In this document: piece after piece, positions 63,941 to 64,000 of the stretch | How the letters are laid out: each line of letters begins with the position of its first letter | How positions within the stretch are numbered: position 1 is the stretch's first letter | Assembly: GCA_035353855.1 (NCBI GenBank) | Contig: DAOQAK010000002.1 | Location: 58,127 to 122,126 of the forward strand | Direction of reading: 5' to 3' | Length of the DNA: 64,000 nt | Origin: Bacteroidales bacterium | Lineage (GTDB): Bacteria; Bacteroidota; Bacteroidia; Bacteroidales; CG2-30-32-10 | The notes under the pieces: model-generated | Databases searched by the model: none | Seen by the model: the letters and a program-made list of their open reading frames with translations, nothing else | Told to the model about the DNA's origin: nothing | Made by a program: the position numbers and the translations under genes

Positions 63941-64000
63941 ATACCATTCTCCGCTTAATTGTACCAGAAGAAATCATAAAGTCGTTTGATTTAATAGAGA
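63902..64000 (+). mobile_element. Left end of an insertion sequence (partial)
   Basis: Similarity to the T9SS protein stops near 63895-63905, and 25-35 bases later a plus-strand transposase start appears. The exact terminal repeat and target duplication cannot be fixed without the other end. The border given is approximate. Confidence 0.55.
63931..64000 (+). CDS. Transposase N-terminus (ISAon1-like), cut by window edge
   Basis: From the ATG at 63931 the frame reads METNTILRLIVPEEIIKSFD and runs off the edge after 23 codons. This opening (NTILxLIxPEExxxxFxxI) is one I associate with the short N-terminal-region ORF of ISAon1-type elements common in Bacteroidota. Only the start is visible, so family assignment is tentative. 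Confidence 0.55.
   Translation, partial: METNTILRLIVPEEIIKSFDLIE

Overview
The window is AT-rich, densely packed chromosomal DNA of a member of the Bacteroidota, probably uncultivated. The evidence is proteins ending in type IX secretion (T9SS) sorting domains (684-6041, 57214-59139, 60247-61533, 63161 onward), promoter elements close to the Bacteroidota consensus TAnnTTTG, a DUF6427 gene between purD and purQ, a PASTA protein between ddl and rluD, and the futalosine-route menaquinone gene mqnE. No rRNA, tRNA or CRISPR array was recognised.

Layout. (1) 1-8636 is an accessory, repeat-rich stretch. It holds the end of a DUF6922-like gene, a giant PKD/LamG-like surface protein carrying an exact 665-bp internal duplication, heptamer arrays on both sides of that gene, and a DUF6922/AbiEii toxin-antitoxin-like pair between two almost identical 200-bp repeats. 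Seven full copies and one half copy of a roughly 104-bp foldable element lie here and at 23.4-23.7 kb. (2) 8637-47096 is a large surface-polysaccharide locus. It has an ABC exporter (ATPase at 8637; permease at 22423 on the other strand), a nonulosonate module (HAD phosphatase, cytidylyltransferase, NeuB-like synthase), a possible sialyltransferase-like enzyme, FdtA/FdtB-type amino-sugar genes, about fifteen glycosyltransferases of GT2, GT4, GT8-like, GT14 and GT32 type, several methyltransferases, a radical SAM enzyme and several large membrane proteins. It also has an amidotransferase system: a GT-WbpG fusion, with hisH and hisF-like genes 5.7 kb further on. wecE (47101-48237) and a GT4 gene at 51396 extend the sugar theme. 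(3) 48368-63090 is mostly housekeeping: purD, DUF6427, purQ, rnhB, dihydropyrimidinase, rdgB, ddl, PASTA protein, rluD, mqnE, mixed with secreted T9SS proteins. (4) At the right edge a T9SS gene is apparently cut by an insertion sequence whose transposase starts at 63931.

How the parts fit. The sugar genes would make nucleotide-activated nonulosonate, 3-amino-3,6-dideoxy, 4-amino-4,6-dideoxy and acetamidino sugars. The glycosyltransferases would assemble and the methyltransferases decorate the glycan, and the Wzt/Wzm pair would export it, with the C-terminal domain of Wzt reading the chain end. Some chains may serve as anchors or modifications for T9SS surface proteins; that last link is inference.

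The least expected signals are: a 34-bp palindromic element inserted in the same reading frame in wzt and asnB; the roughly 104-bp repeat family whose inner hairpin is kept although its sequence changes; a strongly structured gene-free stretch at 61.66-61.84 kb; the GT-WbpG fusion; and the recently homogenised duplication in the giant surface protein.
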